Position numbers and translations under genes: made by a program
The notes under the pieces: generated by a model
Databases searched by the model: none
The model's input: the letters and a program-made list of their open reading frames with translations, nothing else
Told to the model about the DNA's origin: nothing
Source of the DNA: Streptomyces sp. NBC_00513
GTDB taxonomy: Bacteria; Actinomycetota; Actinomycetes; Streptomycetales; Streptomycetaceae
Reading direction: 5' to 3'
Length of the DNA: 64,000 nucleotides
Assembly: GCF_041431415.1 (NCBI RefSeq)
Contig: NZ_CP107845.1
Location: 7,564,001 to 7,628,000 of the forward strand
Shown: piece after piece, positions 50,784 through 59,183 of the stretch
Layout: the number at the start of each line of letters is the position of its first letter
Numbering within the stretch: position 1 is the first letter of the stretch

Positions 50784-52084
50784 TCTCCTGGGCGTTCACG
50801 TTCAGGATGCGGCAGTACGTCAAGGCGAGCCTGTGGATCGTCCCCCTGTTCGGCATCATCCTGGGCGTCGTCCTCGCCGAATGCGCCATCGCCGCCGACA
50901 GGGCCGACTGGCAGCCGAACGGCTGGCGCTACTCGGCCACCACGGCGAGCGGCGTACTCAGCGCCATCGTCGGGGCGATGGTCGCGCTGCTCGGATTCGT
51001 CGTCACCATCGGTGTTCTGGTGGTCCAGCAGGCGACCGGCACCCTGTCCCCGCGCTACATGCGCCTGTGGTACCGGGACCGGCTACAGAAGGCGGTGCTG
51101 GCCACCTTCACGGGAACGTTCGCCTTCGCGTTCTCCCTTCTGCGCAGCATCGAGTCGAACTCCGTACCCGACCTCGGCGTCACCCTCGCCGGCGCGGCGG
51201 TCGCCGTCAGCCTGCTGCTCCTGCTCGTCTACCTCAACCGGTTCACCCACAACCTCAGGCCGGTGGCCATCGCCGACCTGGTCGGACGCCTGGGGGAGAA
51301 CGTCCTGACGCACGGGGCCGCGGTCATCCGCGACGCCGAGCCACGCGCCGACGCCCCCCTACCGTCGGACGATCCGGTGATGAGCATCAGCTCCGAACGG
51401 GGCGGCGCCATCCAGGCCTTCAACGTGGCCGCGCTGGTGGCGGAGGCGACACGACACGACTGCACCTTCGTCGTACGACACCTGATCGGCGACTTCGTAC
51501 CGCCCGGCACCGTCCTCGTGGAGGTCCACGGGGGCGAGCCGTCGCCCGATCCCGAGCACGTCGCCGGGCTCATCGCCCTCGGCGCCGAACGAACCATCGA
51601 ACAGGACCCCGCCTTCGCCCTCCGGATCCTCGTGGACATCGCCATCCGGGCGTTGTCGCCCGCGGTGAACGACCCCACCACCGCGGTGCAGCTGCTCAAC
51701 CACATCGAGTCGTTCCTGCACACGACGGGGAACAGCGAGCTTCCCGGCCGTTACGTGCTGGCCGACGACCAAGGCCGGCCGCGGCTCGTACTGCGGGGGC
51801 GCGACTGGGAGGACTACCTCCAGCTCGCCGTCTGCGAGATCCGGGAGTACGGCGCCTCGTCCGTCCAGGTCTGCCGGCGGCTCCGTGCCCTGCTCGAAGG
51901 CCTTCTCGACAGCCTGCCCCCGGCGCACCGGCCCGCTGTACGCGCGGAACTGGAACTCCTACGGGAAGCGGTGGACCGGAAGTTCGCCGATCCGGTCCGC
52001 CGCGCCCTCGCACACACGGCGGACAGCCAGGGCATCGGCGGCCGTCACCGGCCCGGGGAACGGACTCCGCGGGGCGATCAGTGA
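50780..52084 (+). CDS. DUF2254 membrane protein
   Basis: 434 residues with four N-terminal membrane helices (about 18-155: 'ASGVLSAIVGAMVALLGFVV', 'FTGTFAFAFSLLRS') and a large cytosolic domain containing 'SPAVNDPTTAVQLLNHIESF', the DUF2254 signature. Function unknown; the family often sits with ion-transport genes, as here. Its stop overlaps the following 45-codon ORF (TGATG). Confidence 0.85.
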   Translation: MISWAFTFRMRQYVKASLWIVPLFGIILGVVLAECAIAADRADWQPNGWRYSATTASGVLSAIVGAMVALLGFVVTIGVLVVQQATGTLSPRYMRLWYRDRLQKAVLATFTGTFAFAFSLLRSIESNSVPDLGVTLAGAAVAVSLLLLLVYLNRFTHNLRPVAIADLVGRLGENVLTHGAAVIRDAEPRADAPLPSDDPVMSISSERGGAIQAFNVAALVAEATRHDCTFVVRHLIGDFVPPGTVLVEVHGGEPSPDPEHVAGLIALGAERTIEQDPAFALRILVDIAIRALSPAVNDPTTAVQLLNHIESFLHTTGNSELPGRYVLADDQGRPRLVLRGRDWEDYLQLAVCEIREYGASSVQVCRRLRALLEGLLDSLPPAHRPAVRAELELLREAVDRKFADPVRRALAHTADSQGIGGRHRPGERTPRGDQ

Positions 52085-52221
52085 TGCCGGGACGTGTCAC
52101 CGCGGGGGCGCGAGCGGCCATGTCGGTGACCTCGTGGTGCGCCTGCCGCGTGACGGCAGGCGCGGCGGAGAGCTTGAGGGCGGGGTCAGTCGCACGCGTC
52201 GCGGTCCGGGTGGAGTGGTGA
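52084..52221 (+). CDS. 45-residue ORF bridging DUF2254 and the channel gene
   Basis: Starts in TGATG at the DUF2254 stop and ends in the GTGA at the channel start. The product is Ala/Arg/Val-rich with three cysteines ('MPGRVTAGARAAMSVTSWCA'). No family. It may serve mainly to carry ribosomes to the channel start rather than to make a functional peptide. Confidence 0.4.
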   Translation: MPGRVTAGARAAMSVTSWCACRVTAGAAESLRAGSVARVAVRVEW

Positions 52222-52778
52222 ACGGGAACTCGGATGGTCACCGCCGGCAACTGCTGTTCGCCTGCGTGCGCTCGCTGGGCGCGGTCGCACTCCTGACGGC
52301 GGCCTACTACCTGCTGCCCATGGATTCGACGTTCACGACCACCACGGTTCTCGTGCTCGTCGGCGGCATCGCCGCTGTGGCGGCACTCCTGATGTGGCAG
52401 ATCCAGACGATCGCGCGATCACCGTGGCCCGGGCTCAAAGCCATGGAGGGCATGGCGATCACCGTGCCGCTCTTCGTCCTGATGTACGCCGCGGCCTGCT
52501 TCCTGATGGAGCACAGCGCGCGGGGGAGCTTCAGTGAACCGCTGACGCGCACGGACGCGCTGTACTTCGCGATGACGGTGTTCAGCACGGTCGGATTCGG
52601 TGACATCACTGCGCGCAGTGAGCCGGCCCGGCTGCTGACCACGGGACAGATCGCCGTGAACCTGCTCCTGCTGGGCGTGGCGGCCCGGCTCCTCGCCAAC
52701 GCGGTCCAGCGGGGGCGGCTACGCCGCGACCGATCGGCCGCCGCCGGCGAGAACGACGGCATGCCGCCCGCCTCCTGA
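52218..52778 (+). CDS. Two-transmembrane-type potassium channel
   Basis: 186 residues with helices at about 15-32, 38-58, 75-93, and 140-160. The pore signature 'TVFSTVGFGDITA' contains the K+ filter TVGFGD before the last helix (Ion_trans_2). It lacks a C-terminal RCK domain, which in this operon is carried by the antiporter. GTG 52218 overlaps the preceding ORF; GTG 52215 is also in frame. Together the operon probably controls K+ and pH balance (inference). Confidence 0.85.
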   Translation: MNGNSDGHRRQLLFACVRSLGAVALLTAAYYLLPMDSTFTTTTVLVLVGGIAAVAALLMWQIQTIARSPWPGLKAMEGMAITVPLFVLMYAAACFLMEHSARGSFSEPLTRTDALYFAMTVFSTVGFGDITARSEPARLLTTGQIAVNLLLLGVAARLLANAVQRGRLRRDRSAAAGENDGMPPAS

Positions 52779-52970
52779 CCGCACGGGCGTGGTCGCAGCG
52801 CCGGCCACACACCGGACGAGCAGACGATCTGCGGCGGGCCGGAGCGCGCGCGGAGCGTTGCCACCCGCTGCCGGCGAGCGGCGCGACGTCACCCGTACGG
52901 CCCGGTTCGGGGCCTGGGGGGCGGGTAGGGGACGGCCCGTCCTTCCCCAGCGTCACAGACGGAGGCATCC

Positions 52971-53774
52971 GTGCCCGACATGAACGGCCCCTACAAGCCC
53001 GGCACCCCGTGCTGGATCGACCTGATGGTTCCCGACCAGCAGGCGGCCATCGACTTCTACCGCGACCTCTTCGGCTGGCAGGGCGAGGTCGGACCCGCCG
53101 AGCAGGGCGGGTATGCCGTCTGCACCCTCAAGGGCAAGCCGGTCGCCGGGATCATGAAGGCCATGAACCCGGACGGCAGCGTCCCCGACCCGCTGCCGCC
53201 GACGGTGTGGACCACCTACCTGTCCACCGACGACATCGACGGCACCCTCAAGTCGGTCGGCGACGCGGGCGGCACGGTCATGGTGGGCCCGATGGGCGTC
53301 ATGGACCTCGGCCGGATGGCCGTGATCGCCGACCCGACGGGCGCGGTCGTCGGCCTGTGGCAGCCGGGCAGCTTCGACGGCGCGGGCATCGTCAACGAGC
53401 ACGGTGCGCTCATCTGGAACGAGCTGACCACCGCCGATCTCCCGGCCGCCTCCGCGTTCTACTCCTCCGTCCTGCCCGTCACCACGGCCCGCTCCGAGAT
53501 GCCCGGCGCCGAGGGGTACATCGAGTTCAAGGTCGACGACCGCGCGGTCGGGGGGATGATGGACTTGTCGAAGCTCCCGCCGGGTGTTCCCCCGCACTGG
53601 CAGCCGTACTTCCACGTGGACAGCGTCGACGAGGTCCAGGCCGCGGCCGTCCGCGCCGGCGGCAGCGTCCTCGCCCCCGCCTTCGACATGGCGGCCGGCC
53701 GGATGGCCGTGATCGCCGACCCGCAGGGCGGAGCCTTCTCGGTGATCACCGCGTCCGCCCCCGACCGGCCCTGA
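52971..53774 (+). CDS. Two-domain VOC (glyoxalase-like) protein
   Basis: 267 residues made of two tandem VOC units, about 10-125 ('PCWIDLMVPDQQAAIDFYRD', 'MAVIADPTGAVVGLWQP') and 140-265 ('LIWNELTTADLPAASAFYSS', 'MAVIADPQGGAFSVI'). It resembles the CFP30B-type glyoxalase-like proteins of mycobacteria and Streptomyces. Substrate unknown. GTG start after GGAGG. Confidence 0.88.
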   Translation: MPDMNGPYKPGTPCWIDLMVPDQQAAIDFYRDLFGWQGEVGPAEQGGYAVCTLKGKPVAGIMKAMNPDGSVPDPLPPTVWTTYLSTDDIDGTLKSVGDAGGTVMVGPMGVMDLGRMAVIADPTGAVVGLWQPGSFDGAGIVNEHGALIWNELTTADLPAASAFYSSVLPVTTARSEMPGAEGYIEFKVDDRAVGGMMDLSKLPPGVPPHWQPYFHVDSVDEVQAAAVRAGGSVLAPAFDMAAGRMAVIADPQGGAFSVITASAPDRP

Positions 53775-53790
53775 TCCTCGAAGGTCACAC

Positions 53791-53840
53791 CGCCCCGCCG
53801 TGTCCCGGAGCACCGTCACGGCCCCGGACCCGGCGGGGCG
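53791..53840. terminator. Possible hairpin between convergent genes
   Basis: CGCCCCGCCG (53791-53800) is complementary to CGGCGGGGCG (53831-53840) over a 30-base loop that contains a second short TCCCGG/CCGGAC-like pairing. It lies between the VOC gene and the first GND-repeat gene. Confidence 0.35.
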
Positions 53841-53879
53841 TCACCGCCCTGCCGTCACCCGCGGCGAGTACCGCCGCTG

Positions 53880-54662
53880 TCAGGGGCAGTTGACCATGGT
53901 GTCGCCGGAGTCGCGGGTGCAGGAGTCGACCGCGAGACCGCCGTCGAGGTTGTCGTTGGCGTTGACGCCGTCGACGGCGTCGAGGGTGTCGGTGCCCTCG
54001 TCGCCGTTCAAGGTGTCGTTGCCGGCTTCCCCGATCAGGGTGTCGTTCCCGGCGTTGCCGTTGAGGGTGTCATTGCCCTCGTTCCCGTTCAGCGTGTCGT
54101 TCCCCGGGCCACCGCTGATGGTGTCGTTGCCGCCCAGCCCGAAGATGGTGTCGTTGCCCGGCCCGCCGTTGATGGTGTCGTTGCCCGGAGTCGCGGACGC
54201 GGAGCCGAGTGCGCCGGCCGGTGCGTCGCCGATGAGGCGATCGGCCTGCGGGCCGCCGTTGAGCTGGTCCTTGCCGCTGCCCCCGTAGAGGGTCGCGGGG
54301 GCGTCGAGGTTCGGGGAGACGGTGATGGCGTCGTCGCCGTCCTGGCCGTCGACCTGTACGGCCGTGGGGACGGGGCACTCCGCGCCGCCCTGTGAGCTCG
54401 GCTTGCAGGGGGCCGCCGCCCGTAACTCCGCCGCCGTGTCCGACACGAGGACGACGCTGCCCTGACGGCGGACGGTGATGTCATTGGCCACACCCTGGCC
54501 GGCGGTGACGAGCAGTGTTCCGCCGGACATCTCGACCACCGTGGCGCTCGCGAGGTCTCGGGGTCCGGCCGTGAGCGGCGCGGCCGAGGCCGAGGTGCCG
54601 CTCAGTGCGGCCCCGAGGAGGACTCCCGCCGCAAGCAGCGTGCGGATGTGTCGCATCGTCAT
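53880..54662 (-). CDS. Secreted protein with RTX-like GND repeats
   Basis: 260 residues: signal peptide ('[14 protein letters not shown]' to 'ASAAP'), a ~90-residue N-terminal domain, then about nine nine-residue GGxGNDT repeats ('[18 protein letters not shown]'), the Ca2+-binding parallel beta-roll of hemolysin-type proteins. A closing '[15 protein letters not shown]' has a Cys pair. There is no secretion signal of type I systems, so export is by Sec. It is a paralogue of the next gene. ATG 54662 follows GGAG. Confidence 0.88.
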   Translation of the reverse strand: MTMRHIRTLLAAGVLLGAALSGTSASAAPLTAGPRDLASATVVEMSGGTLLVTAGQGVANDITVRRQGSVVLVSDTAAELRAAAPCKPSSQGGAECPVPTAVQVDGQDGDDAITVSPNLDAPATLYGGSGKDQLNGGPQADRLIGDAPAGALGSASATPGNDTINGGPGNDTIFGLGGNDTISGGPGNDTLNGNEGNDTLNGNAGNDTLIGEAGNDTLNGDEGTDTLDAVDGVNANDNLDGGLAVDSCTRDSGDTMVNCP

Positions 54663-54730
54663 GTGAGGTGTCTCCTTCGTCGTGGGCACGTGCGTGGCGG
54701 GCAGGTCCCCGCATGGATCCTGGCTGTGGG

Positions 54731-55543
54731 TCACGGGCAGTCGGTGACGCTGTCGCCCAGGTCGGCCCGGCAGGTGTCGTCCTGGGCGCCCCCCAGGACG
54801 TAGTCGTTGCCACTGACTTCGTCGACGGCGTCGAGGTCGTCCCGACCCGGGCCGCCGTCCACATAGTCGTTGCCGGTGCCCGCGATCACGTGGTCGTTGC
54901 CGTTGCCGCCGCTCACCACGTCGTTTCCCGCACCGGCGTTGATGATGTCGGAGCCGCCCCGGCCCTCGATCGAGTCGTTGCCCGGGCCGCCGAAGAGCCG
55001 GTCCGGTCCACTGGAGCCGGTGAGCGTGTCGTTGCCGCCTCCCCCGGAGAGGAAGTCGGATCCCTCGTCGCCTTCCAGGGTGTCGTTGGCACTCCCGCCG
55101 TAGAGAGTGTCGTTCCCGGCGCCGCCGACGAGGGTCACTCCGGGACTCGCGAGGAAGGACGTGACGTCGTCGTCCTGATCACCGGCGTTGACGACGAGTT
55201 CGGTGAGGCCGCCGGCTCCCGGACAGGCGGCTTCGTTGGCGCTGATCGGGGTGCAACCGCCGAGTGCGGTGACGGTGTCGCCGGTGTCCCTCACCCGGAT
55301 CGTGTCGCCGACCTGCCACACGGAGATGGTGTTGCTCAGGCCCACGCCTGCGGTGACGGTGACGGACGTGCCCGCCTTGCTCACCAACGTCCCGGACGCC
55401 GACGTGCCCGTCGCCGAGGTGCCGGAAGCCGGGCTGTTGGCCGGCCTGGTGTCAGGGGTCGCGCCGGCCGGGCCGGCGAAGCCGAGGGTGAGACTGAGTG
55501 CTGTTGCCGTGAGTGCGAGGGTGCGAGGTAACGCCTTGTCCAT
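54731..55543 (-). CDS. Secreted protein with RTX-like GND repeats (paralogue)
   Basis: 270 residues, same plan as its neighbour: signal peptide, a domain with '[20 protein letters not shown]' (the neighbour has '[19 protein letters not shown]'), a Cys pair around '[15 protein letters not shown]', then a run of GGxGND units to the '[15 protein letters not shown]' end. Only 68 bases separate the two, so they are probably one transcript from a tandem duplication. They may bind Ca2+ at the cell surface. Strong AGGAGG site before ATG 55543. Confidence 0.88.
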   Translation of the reverse strand: MDKALPRTLALTATALSLTLGFAGPAGATPDTRPANSPASGTSATGTSASGTLVSKAGTSVTVTAGVGLSNTISVWQVGDTIRVRDTGDTVTALGGCTPISANEAACPGAGGLTELVVNAGDQDDDVTSFLASPGVTLVGGAGNDTLYGGSANDTLEGDEGSDFLSGGGGNDTLTGSSGPDRLFGGPGNDSIEGRGGSDIINAGAGNDVVSGGNGNDHVIAGTGNDYVDGGPGRDDLDAVDEVSGNDYVLGGAQDDTCRADLGDSVTDCP

Positions 55544-55819
55544 GATCTGCCTCCTGGAAAGAGTGCGGGGACATCGGGCCGGCCGAGCAGGGGGAGACGC
55601 AAGGATTCTCAGAAACACTCAGAATCCAACTCATCCCCACAGAATCAATCAGCGCTGGAAGGTTGCGCGTTCGGGGGCCTGGTGTCAAGGGCCCCCTACG
55701 GCCCACGCGACCCTGTGGGAGCCCCGACCTGCGCGAAACCGCACTCCACCGAGCACGTACACCACCGACTTCGGCCACATGTCGGCTCGATCGCATGGGT
55801 CCGTCGGTCGAAAGGGAGC

Positions 55820-56818
55820 TCACTCGTGATCGGAGGACCGTGCTGCCCGCGCTGCCGGTGCTGGTTGTGCTGCCGGTACCGCCTGCGCCGCCCGTACCGC
55901 CTTGCGCCTGCGACGAAGGACCGTCAGTCCGACGGCTGACAGGAGCGCCAGGCATCCCGTGAGGAACCACGGCACTTCCAGGAAGCCGTCGGATCCGGAG
56001 CCGCGGGAGTCGTCCGCGGTCGCCGTCACGCTCACATCGCCCCAGCCGACGAGGGGTGCGCCGGGCCAGGACGCGGAGAGCCGCACCTTCTGTCCCGGGA
56101 GGAGTTCGGCGGGCACGTTCGTCAATCGGCGCTCGGCGGGCCCTCCCAGGTAGACCCCGCCCACGTGGACGGAGACCCGGGGATCGAGGCTCACATTGCC
56201 CGTGTTGCGCAGGGTGTAGGAGACGGTGGACTCGGCGGCGCCGGTCCACGGTATCGAGGGGTTCCGTGCGGTGAACCGTACGTCCTCGACGGTGACGCCG
56301 GGCCGTTCCGGTCCGTCGACGCGCAGGTAGATCCTGGCTCCTACGCCGCGCTGGACGCCGAGGTGGGAGCCGGTTCCGGGCTGCACGCGGTCATCCACGG
56401 CCACCAGGGCTCCGACGTGGTCGCCGGGCGAGGCGTCCTGCGGAATACGCAACGTGATGCCGACCGTCACCGCCGAACGCGGCGGAACCGTGATGACGTC
56501 CCGCTCGGGCTTTCCCCAGGCGCCGACGTCCCGCTGGGTCTCCTCGACGCCGCGCACGGCCAGTCCGCCGTCGCGTTCCGTGTTGTGGGCGTCGGCGACG
56601 TACAGGCGGAACGTCATGGCCCTGTCCGTGGTGTTGCTGACGACGGCACGGTCGGAGAGTGTCGTGCCGGGGCGGGCCGGGAGCTGGAACGCGGCCCGCG
56701 GCGTGATCGCGGAGTCCGCGGGCTTGACCGACCATTCGCCGTTGTCCGCCGCGCCGGCCGGTGCGGGGGAGAGGGCCGTCAGGACAAGGAGGAGGAGGGC
56801 GACGGAGGCTGCGCGCAT
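55820..56818 (-). CDS. DUF916-type cell-surface protein, C-terminally membrane-anchored
   Basis: 332 residues: signal peptide to 'AGAADNG', an Ig-like domain with the DUF916/WxL-binding pattern ('FQLPARPGTTLSDRAVVSNT', 'ITVPPRSAVTVGITLRIPQD', 'PGDHVGALVAVDD'), a second beta domain about 170-270, then a membrane helix ('VPWFLTGCLALLSAVGLTVL') and basic RRRRK tail. In Gram-positives such proteins bind peptidoglycan and partner WxL-domain proteins; the next gene upstream ends in a WxL-like domain. The two genes are 60 bases apart on the same strand. Confidence 0.8.
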   Translation of the reverse strand: MRAASVALLLLVLTALSPAPAGAADNGEWSVKPADSAITPRAAFQLPARPGTTLSDRAVVSNTTDRAMTFRLYVADAHNTERDGGLAVRGVEETQRDVGAWGKPERDVITVPPRSAVTVGITLRIPQDASPGDHVGALVAVDDRVQPGTGSHLGVQRGVGARIYLRVDGPERPGVTVEDVRFTARNPSIPWTGAAESTVSYTLRNTGNVSLDPRVSVHVGGVYLGGPAERRLTNVPAELLPGQKVRLSASWPGAPLVGWGDVSVTATADDSRGSGSDGFLEVPWFLTGCLALLSAVGLTVLRRRRKAVRAAQAVPAAQPAPAARAARSSDHE

Positions 56819-56878
56819 GGCTCTTCAGCTTTCTGGGCGTCGCGTGCCGGACGCGTGGCGTCCGGCACGCGGGCGCGG

Positions 56879-58828
56879 TCAGAGGAGGGTGAGGGTGAGG
56901 GTTCCGGCGTACTCGCCGACGGGCGTGTACTTCGGGACGTCAAGGGACACGGCGGCGTCGGCGGTGAACTCTCCGCCGGTCACGTCACCGTCGGGCGAGG
57001 AAGCCAGGGTCGCACCGTCCTTTCCGACGGTTCCCGGACTTCCCGCGGTGCACGTGCCGGGGCTGTCGGCCTTCGTGGTGCACGTGGGCGTCCAGGTGAG
57101 CCGGTTGGCGTCGATCTTTCCGCGCGACCCGGCGAAGTCGGTGACCTTGCCGGTGAGTGACCAGCCGGCCTTGCCGCCGCGGAAGTCCTTGACGCCCACC
57201 GTGTTGAGGTGTCCGGTCGAGGTGCCTCCGGCACCGAAGTCGACCGGGGGCAACCGGACGGGGTCCGCCGTGGTGGACATGGTGAGCATGCCGGCCTTGA
57301 CCGAGGTGGTGAGCTGTTGGTCGGCCGTGCCGGGAGTCGGGGGTTGGGTCGGGTCCGTGGGGTCGGTCGGATTCGTGGCGGCGTTGACCTTCCACGCCTG
57401 ACCGGCTGATCCGTCGCACTCCGACTGGACGACCTTGGCCCCCGCCGCGTCGGACCCGCCCTGGGTGTCCAGGCACTTGCCGCTGTGCCGGGCGACGATT
57501 TGGACGAAGCCGTCGGGGAGGGTCTCGAAGCGCCAGCGCTGGTTGTCCCCCCACCCGCAGTCGTACTGTTTGACCTCCGCCCCGTCAGCGGTCGACTTGT
57601 CCGCGACGTCGAGGCACTTCCCGCTGTGTTGGGCGAGGACGCGGACATGCCCGTTGTTGTTGTCCGTGAACCGCCACTGGCTGTTCAGGCCGCCGGCGCA
57701 CTTCTCCCGGGTCACCGGAGCCTGGTTGTCGGAGAGGCTGTCGGGCACGGTCACACAGGCGCCGCCCTGCCGGCCGGTGATCGTGTGCAGGGGGTCGCCC
57801 CCGGAGCCGGAGACCCGGCCCGTCCCCGTGTCGATCGCGACCTGGGGGTACCAGGGAAGAGTCATGCTGGTGGCCGTCGGGAATTCCAACGGGAGCCACA
57901 CGTAGGTCGAGTCGTTGACCCGCTTGGGGTCGGCTCCCACACCCGCCCACCGGTCTCCCATGTAGAGGAAGGAGGTGGTGTCGCTGCCTTCCACCGGCAG
58001 GACGAACGCCGTCTGCGAGTGGTGGCCGTCGTGGCTCCCGACGTCCCTCATCGGCGACCACGGTCCGGTGATGCTGGTCGCGGTGGCGTACTTCTGTTGG
58101 TTCGGATTCCAGTAGCTGGTTCCGGAGGTGAGCATGAAGTAGACGTCCCCGCGCTTGAACAGGGCGGGAGATTCACGGTGTTGGCCGGGCCATGGGTTCG
58201 CCACCAGCTGCTTCACCTGCGTGTAGTCGTCGCTGAGTTCGTAGATGTGGAGGTCGGCGTTGTGGTTGGCGGAGGAGATCATGTAGGCCTTGCCGGCGGC
58301 CTTGTCCTCGTACACCGTGATGTCGCGGGACATGTGCTCGGCCCCGGAGGCGTCCTTCGGGCGGAAGGAGCCCTTCCATTCGTACGGGCCTTCCACCGTG
58401 GAGGACACCGCCACCGCGGCCCGTGCCTCGGCGTAGGAGTCATCCGCCTCCTTGTGCATCCACATCACGTACTGCTTGGTCTTCTCGTTGTAGAGGACCT
58501 TGGGGCGCTCGATCACCGCGGAACGGACCTCGGGGTCGGCCTCCTGGGTCAGGGCATGGCCGCGGGGTTCCCAGGTCTTGAGGTCTTTGGAACGGTACGT
58601 CGACACGAAGCGGAACTTGTTGTCCTCGCCCCGGTCCTCGCCGAACCAGTAGTAGTAGTCGCCGACTTTGAGCACTCCACCGCCGTGTGCCTGCACCCCT
58701 GCCCCCGAGGTGTCCGGGAACTGGGTGCCGGATTCGGAGGTGACGGGTGCGGCCAGCGCCGTGGGCGCTCCGCCCAGGACGGGGAGGAGCAGGCTCAGGC
58801 CCACGAGGAGGGATCTCACTCTTCGCAT
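56879..58828 (-). CDS. Secreted GH43-like glycosidase with ricin-B lectin and WxL-like C-terminus
   Basis: 649 residues: signal peptide ('LLVGLSLLLPVLGGA'), a five-bladed propeller at about 35-350 of the GH43/DUF-type family ('GGGVLKVGDYYYWFGEDRG', 'RPKVLYNEKTKQYVMWMHK', 'MSRDITVYEDKAAGKAYMI', 'RESPALFKRGDVYFMLTSG'), a ricin-B trefoil at about 355-485 ('SGKCLDVADKSTADG'), a Thr/Pro linker, and a beta domain at about 500-649 ending 'YTPVGEYAGTLTLTLL', like WxL domains. It should attack plant or microbial polysaccharide and stay at the cell surface. ATG 58828 follows AAGGA. Confidence 0.85.
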   Translation of the reverse strand: MRRVRSLLVGLSLLLPVLGGAPTALAAPVTSESGTQFPDTSGAGVQAHGGGVLKVGDYYYWFGEDRGEDNKFRFVSTYRSKDLKTWEPRGHALTQEADPEVRSAVIERPKVLYNEKTKQYVMWMHKEADDSYAEARAAVAVSSTVEGPYEWKGSFRPKDASGAEHMSRDITVYEDKAAGKAYMISSANHNADLHIYELSDDYTQVKQLVANPWPGQHRESPALFKRGDVYFMLTSGTSYWNPNQQKYATATSITGPWSPMRDVGSHDGHHSQTAFVLPVEGSDTTSFLYMGDRWAGVGADPKRVNDSTYVWLPLEFPTATSMTLPWYPQVAIDTGTGRVSGSGGDPLHTITGRQGGACVTVPDSLSDNQAPVTREKCAGGLNSQWRFTDNNNGHVRVLAQHSGKCLDVADKSTADGAEVKQYDCGWGDNQRWRFETLPDGFVQIVARHSGKCLDTQGGSDAAGAKVVQSECDGSAGQAWKVNAATNPTDPTDPTQPPTPGTADQQLTTSVKAGMLTMSTTADPVRLPPVDFGAGGTSTGHLNTVGVKDFRGGKAGWSLTGKVTDFAGSRGKIDANRLTWTPTCTTKADSPGTCTAGSPGTVGKDGATLASSPDGDVTGGEFTADAAVSLDVPKYTPVGEYAGTLTLTLL

Positions 58829-58903
58829 GCAGATCCTTGATGTCACCGCGCGGTCATGGCACCTGCGTGAGTGGAAGGTCCCGCCCCCCACTCACACAGG
58901 AAC

Positions 58904-58931
58904 CAACATTTCTGCGCGTAAATCAACATTT
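58904..58931 (-). promoter_or_regulatory. Direct repeats AAATGTTG upstream of the glycosidase gene
   Basis: On the glycosidase strand, AAATGTTG occurs at 58931-58924 and 58911-58904, exactly 20 bases apart (two helical turns), in an A/T-rich patch about 80 bases before the start. This suits a dimeric activator or repressor site. The rest of the 355-base gap (58829-59183) shows no gene. Confidence 0.45.
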
Positions 58932-59183
58932 GTGTCCAGAGAGTGGCCCGCTCGTTGCCTGAATGTCAACAGCTCGTAAACACTGATGACTTCTCGTGTA
59001 TGGCGCCGGAGCGGAGAGTCACCCCTCCTGGGCGTGCCGGCTTCTGCGCGCACCTCTTGCCCAAGTCGCCCTGACCGTAGAGGGGTTCGCCTCCTGTGTG
59101 ATGCCGGCGGTCAGGTCTGCGGTGCTCGGGGAAGGAGATGCGCACGCGCGCCCGAAGGTTGCCCGCGGCCCGCGGGCACCTCG

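Noticed and set aside
53950..54200. Regular 27-base periodicity considered as a repeat array
   Set aside because: It is the coding signature of the nine-residue GND repeats in a secreted protein.
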